A stretch of DNA of 64,000 nt from Taiwanofungus camphoratus (taxonomy: Eukaryota; Basidiomycota; Agaricomycetes; Polyporales; Taiwanofungaceae): NCBI GenBank assembly GCA_003999685.1, contig CP021220.1, forward strand, positions 1,612,001 to 1,676,000. The letters run 5' to 3'. Of this stretch, positions 59,901-64,000 are shown piece by piece (the stretch's first letter is position 1; each line of letters opens with the position of its first letter). The notes below the pieces were generated by a model, which worked only from the letters and a program-made list of their open reading frames with translations, searched no databases and was not told the DNA's origin. The position numbers and the translations under genes were made by a program.

Positions 59901-61028
59901 ACTTGACGGGGCCTTTTTGAGGTCAATCGGCGGGTTGGATACCCTGGACGGCGTAGGAACTGTTGAACGGATTGGCGGGCGCTGACAAAACGTATTTTCT
60001 AGCGTGGGATACCAGAATCAGGCTTGACCCAGACCCCCGCACTGGCACCTCGGGTCCTTCCCCAAGCCACTGTACAGTTTATCGGGTGCAATATAAAGGC
60101 CCTCCCGGTCGCTCGACCATCTCAACGCTTAAACACAGGTCGGTATCCATGTCTCTTCGTGGAGTAAGCTATGCTGATGATTATCTAGCTCTCAAAAGCA
60201 TCTCGACGATGACTTGCCCGCCATTATGGACTGGTGTAGGTCGAGGACCTTGAGACCGTCATAAAGGGCTGGAGAACGAGAAGGCCTTCTGGTTGTGAAC
60301 GATGGGACTTGGGTGCGGCGCGCTCGTGCTTGATTGATGGGACGTATGTTCCAGCAGCAAGCCCTTCGTGGTTGCTGTGTGGGTTGCGTCGCAATGTCTC
60401 GTTGTACAGTTGTTGTATTTATCTCTGCATATTTGCATTGTCTTAGTACGATGTTTGTTTGCAGCGACATATTTGCTAAATATATTATGGGCACCTGCCC
60501 ATTCGATGTTTTTGAGCAGTGCTTCTGACGCAGGGCTTGGATGACTTAAGACCTCGCACAATTCTCAGAATCCGGATACAGCATCACAGCACGCTCTGGG
60601 ATGGGCATACACAGATACTCTCGTAAGTCTTGCTTCCTTTCAATAATCCAGCGACTGATTCACGGCATACTATAGACGTCTGTGGTTGTGTTTCGGAACA
60701 GGCCAGTCCCTATCACAACTGAACAACACAATGATGGCAATATTTCAATCCTTGTTCGAAGCTGCCCAACGCCATAGCACTGGTGCGTTTTCGTTATTTA
60801 CTGACGAGTTTCTTCCATTCGGAAGAGTGACAAGCAGCGTGGATACCTGATACAAGACTGAGCATGGATTTTATAAGTTTGTTCCACCCCAGTCGTGGGT
60901 CTCGCCGGGCGACCCGTAACAGTCACTTGGTCACGAATCGATAGCTTTCCCATGAATTCTCGTTCAGCTAAGTCCGTTCTTTGTTTACGATCGCCCAGCA
61001 TCCGGGACATCTAATAAGACTAGGCAAC
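59901..61028. other. Region between Stm1-like gene and P450 remnant
   Basis: About 1.1 kb. Contains a TATA box (TATAAA, 60092-60097) followed by a possible 26-codon two-exon gene (listed separately). Otherwise only short frames. Confidence 0.45.
60149..60264 (+). CDS. Candidate microprotein, 26 residues, two exons
   Basis: ATG 57 bases after a TATAAA box. Removing an intron of about 35 bp with gtaagc donor, a gctgat branch-like sequence and an aaag acceptor yields MSLRGHLDDDLPAIMDWCRS followed by RTLRPS and a stop. The promoter spacing and acidic/Trp-Cys core are suggestive. The intron is shorter than its neighbours and no family is recognised. Low confidence. Confidence 0.2.
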
Positions 61029-61689
61029 ATGACGAACCTCATTTTTGTGGACGCCATTGCTTGCGTCTCCTCCCTATACCTCATTTTCCTCAGGCGCAAT
61101 GCTCGGCATTTATCAATACCACCTGATCCCAGATCGTCTTGGTTCGGCTCTGTTGAAATGCTGAGTCTTATCCCGGAGCACGGTGGTGAAACTTATACGG
61201 TCCGCCCGAACCGTGCGCTTCGTATCCTAGCGGATTCCCTCAACAGGTGACGTGATCTATGCCCGCTTCTTTGGGAACCCTGTTCTTGTCTTCACTTCTT
61301 CCAAAGTGGCCAACGATATTTTTGATAAGCGGAGCAGCATCTATTCCTCCAGGCTGCACAGGGCCAGACCTGTAGGCCGACATCGCAGTCTGTTCAGTCC
61401 CCACGACATGCCCAAACACGCGTTCCTCGACTCAGTAGAATGGTGGAGGAGACATAGGGCCTTGTTCCGTCAACATATCAATGCGAACAATATACCCAGT
61501 TATCTTGCCGTTCAACCGAAGGAGGCCTTTGTGTTACTTTACAATCTAGTCGAGACGTCTGATAATCTGTTTCCATCAAGTAGGAAGATAGCATGCCCCT
61601 TAGATGTTTCTCTAACAATGCCTACCCTGAATTTTCATATGCAGAACAGCAGCAGCTACATTCATGGAAATAGTGCGGCTGTCAGGTGA
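61029..61689 (+). pseudogene. Truncated cytochrome P450 (N-terminal part only)
   Basis: Begins with a membrane anchor MTNLIFVDAIACVSSLYLIF then LRRNARHLSIPPDP, the hinge of fungal CYP64/CYP5144-type P450s. After an intron (about 61202-61248) comes GDVIYARFFGNPVLVFTSSK, VANDIFDKRSSIYSSR and, slightly later, WWRRHRALFRQHINANNIPS, equal to the helix-C WxxxRR...F region. Reading frame is disturbed between blocks and similarity stops near 61.69 kb. The I-helix, ExxR and haem-Cys parts are absent; repeat DNA follows. A dead host gene. Confidence 0.8.
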
Positions 61690-62983
61690 CCCTTTTGCTC
61701 TTCTCGTTGCATGCTCATGTTTATTCGAGGTGGCGCTAGGAGATAAATATGTTACAATGTCTGATGATGCGCTGATAAGGTAGTCGGAACATACCTAGCA
61801 TCATCAGCTCGGTCAACTCGACCTGACCCGTGAGTCGACCAGGCAACTCACTCGCGAGTCGAGTTGATCAAATTTTCGGGCGAGTCGAGTTCAACTCGCG
61901 GCAACACTAGCTTAACTGGCTGTTGACCTGCCGAAGAAGCCGAGTATTGGCTATACTGTGACATATTGTGACAAAATTTTGCAATACACTTCCAAAGTGC
62001 ACTGTTGTCTTGGTACTGTTCCGACACATTCTCTTTGTTGTTTTGTACAAATGCTAGTAAACAGTCCTGGCTAAGACCTTTTTCTGAAAATCCGAGGTCA
62101 TAAGTTGTTGCAGAGTTATTCACAATTTACAGAAAATTGTACAAAGCCGGTGAATGCATAGTAGCTTTCTTTAATCAAGCAGATGACAGACTGCCGTTGT
62201 TTAAAGTCTATGAATGATGTCTGTAAACACGACTACTTCATGCTGCCTCCACGAGCGAGACCAATATTAGTCAATCCACTGATTATACACCTGGGCAGAG
62301 AAATGTCGAAGAGCGTGATGAAATTGAGGTCTACATATACTAGACGCTGACCCTGGCGTTGTGATATGACTGACCGGGGGGGCTAATACACCACTAGGTA
62401 GCGATAATAGCGCTACCATCATTGGACAGTCCTTTGGGTAATCCTCCACATGCGCTGAAGGGAATGAACCTTGGACCTAGTCTTGACCCTGATTTGAATG
62501 GTGCTTATCGTCAGGTGAACAGAGCTTACAGGCTGCTCGAGACAGCTGTGAGTCCGACGCCACGAGGCAGAAATGACAGAATAGAAAAGGTGGCAGAGGT
62601 TGAATAATTGGCACTTTCGCCTCAGTGCACGGGGACGAGGAGGGATCTGCGGCCGATATGTTATGACCGTCACCTGTTCGAGTGCGGCTAGTTCTCAAGA
62701 TCCCAACTCGTTGCGCATTCTGAGCTGTACTGGTATGGGGTCGATGAAAGCCTCGTTTACGATGAACCGAGGCTGGAACAACTTTGTCGAAGCGCGCGGT
62801 CGAGCAACTGTTACTGAAAGGGGCCCGTGACCGTCGTGACCACCGTCCATTCCGCTCCGCCTAGCGGAATGCCCTCTGGCGCCGGCGCTGGGCACCCTTT
62901 GCCTCGGTCAACGGCCTTACTACATCTTGTACAGGAACAGCCATCTGCATTTTCATCTGCGCTCACAGTTCTCTTGTCGTCGC
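61690..62983. other. Repeat-rich spacer downstream of the P450 remnant
   Basis: Holds an ACTCG/GAGTCGAGTT-rich patch (about 61800-61905) with internal inverted repeats, and a decayed TIR copy (61917-62163). After these come about 820 bp with no supported gene; this last part presumably includes the promoter of the gene starting at 62984. Confidence 0.5.
61917..62163 (-). mobile_element. Degenerate copy of the TACTATGG TIR family
   Basis: Read on the minus strand from 62163 it starts TACTATGCATTCACCGGCTT, then TGTGAATAAC about 45 bases in, matching the left end of the 53526 element with many substitutions. Further in, GTATTGCAAAATTTTGTCAC and ATACTCGGC match the sequence at 47671 and onward. 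Only one terminus is found. It supports the 40297 element having once been a continuous unit of about 650 bp. Confidence 0.65.
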
Positions 62984-64000
62984 ATGGCTGCTCGTCGGCT
63001 GGCCATCTCGTCCCTTCTGTGCGCTGACGACGATGCTTCTCACCCACCGCCATCAGCAGCGAGCCCACCGCAAGCTTCTCCGCCTCATATTCCTTCTCAA
63101 TTGCACTCTGTTCTCGGACTGAGCAGTCCCGAAGAGGATTCCCATGATGGTCGATACGACTCCGTGGACCACTTCGATAAAGCAGTGAGGAACGAGTCTA
63201 CCGTCGTAGGCCGAGATGTGGTTCCTCTGTCTTTGCAGCCCGTACAGCTCAGGAGGCACACGCCCTCGCCTCGCACAGAACACGGAGTAGCTTACTCGTC
63301 ACAGGATTTGCATACAGGGCAGCAGTACCTGACATACGAACGCGACGCAGGTCTGACAGGAATACACAGGCAGACTGTCCATCTGAACGAAAGCTACAAC
63401 CTCGTTGACTATCACGGTCGACTTCAAGCTGAATCACTACCACATCACTCGTCCATGAGGTTATCGGATTCTCATCAACAGCAGTCGTATTTTCCTCAAG
63501 GGACCTTATATCCTCTGGCACGACCGTCCTCGTCAAGAAGTGCCCGATCTGATTCCGCGTCGAACTCACTGTCCTACGCTCTTCCGCTTCCCCAGCCTCC
63601 CCATTCGCATTCCCCCACTCAATCACCCGCCTCTGTGTATGATCTGCCTCTCCCTCAACGACATCCATCTCATTCCCCAGTTCTTCCGGCACGCAATGTC
63701 TCTACGTCTCCTGTCAACTATTATCATTCTCTGGCCCTGCCTCGGTCTCCCTACACCAGTTCTCATCAGCTCCATTTTTCTTCTACTCAACCTTCGGTCC
63801 AAATTTCACCTATGGGTGCTTCCAGCCTGTCAACGCACTTTCAGCCCAGTCAACAATCGGCATCTCTTCTCGGGCCACAGCCGCGTAAGTTCTCTCAACC
63901 ACAGTCCTCGGCTGGCCTCGTTGATGCTATACCGACACCTCGCAATACCTCAGCAGCTGCCCTCCCCCACATATTGAATGCTCCGTCGCCCCCTGCGCGT
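62984..64000 (+). CDS. Ser/Pro/Gln/His-rich open frame running off the window
   Basis: From ATG 62984 the frame stays open for 339 codons to the window end without a stop. Starts MAARRLAISSLLCADDDASH, continues through DVVPLSLQPVQLRRHTPSPR, QPPHSHSPTQSPASVYDLPL and ends near AAALPHILNAPSPPAR. No folded domain is visible yet. Low complexity rich in Ser, Pro, Gln and His is typical of the N-terminal part of fungal transcription regulators, so a DNA-binding domain may follow beyond 64 kb. The start is uncertain and an upstream exon is possible. Confidence 0.65.
   Translation, partial: MAARRLAISSLLCADDDASHPPPSAASPPQASPPHIPSQLHSVLGLSSPEEDSHDGRYDSVDHFDKAVRNESTVVGRDVVPLSLQPVQLRRHTPSPRTEHGVAYSSQDLHTGQQYLTYERDAGLTGIHRQTVHLNESYNLVDYHGRLQAESLPHHSSMRLSDSHQQQSYFPQGTLYPLARPSSSRSARSDSASNSLSYALPLPQPPHSHSPTQSPASVYDLPLPQRHPSHSPVLPARNVSTSPVNYYHSLALPRSPYTSSHQLHFSSTQPSVQISPMGASSLSTHFQPSQQSASLLGPQPRKFSQPQSSAGLVDAIPTPRNTSAAALPHILNAPSPPAR

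Noticed and set aside
61800-61905. CRISPR-like or tandem-repeat array of ACTCG units
   Set aside because: Units are very short, irregular and partly inverted, with no spacers; the genome is eukaryotic.

Overview
The window is nuclear DNA of a filamentous basidiomycete, most likely an Agaricomycete. Genes are closely spaced on both strands and cut by many introns of about 45-70 bp with GT...AG ends. The proteins read like mushroom orthologues: TEF1, RPL32, Snf4, Elp5, Vam7, Mtm1 and an Ssh4-type SPRY protein. Telomere-type TTAGGG units and compact TIR transposons fit the same picture. All gene models here were spliced by eye from reading frames and splice signals.

Layout. 1-2.1 kb: 3' part of an amino-acid permease. 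3.5-8.3 kb: a large LRR-DH-PH Rho exchange factor. 9-10.1 kb: an Mtm1/SLC25A39-40 type mitochondrial carrier, convergent with the PX-SNARE Vam7. 12-15.8 kb: AMPK gamma subunit Snf4, divergent from an Ssh4/Ear1-like Rsp5 adaptor. 15.8-23.4 kb: gene-poor, with a 45-bp inverted repeat pair, a small secreted Cys-rich protein and a possible single-pass membrane protein. 23.5-27.6 kb: cytosolic aspartyl-tRNA synthetase and aspartate aminotransferase, divergent around a telobox promoter. 28-31.2 kb: a long disordered protein. 32.5-40.2 kb: an O-methyltransferase, Elp5, an alpha/beta hydrolase, a membrane GNAT acetyltransferase and a dienelactone hydrolase, in which Elp5/hydrolase and GNAT/DLH are divergent pairs.

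40.3-48.1 kb is a transposon nest. A short TA-flanked TIR element is split by a fossil element bounded by 17-bp inverted repeats and carrying retroelement-like coding pieces. That fossil was in turn hit by at least three copies of a non-coding TGAT...ATCA element, two of them with clear 4-bp target duplications. This unit is the strongest candidate for something undescribed.

48.4-59.9 kb is a housekeeping block: TEF1, a PASK-like kinase, RPL32, a Memo-family protein, a histidine phosphatase and an Stm1/HABP4-like ribosome-associated protein. TEF1, RPL32 and the Stm1-like gene all belong to translation, as do the aspartyl-tRNA synthetase and Elp5 further left. 60-62.9 kb is decayed: a truncated cytochrome P450 followed by repeats. 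The last kilobase is the 5' part of a long Ser/Pro/Gln-rich open frame running off the window.
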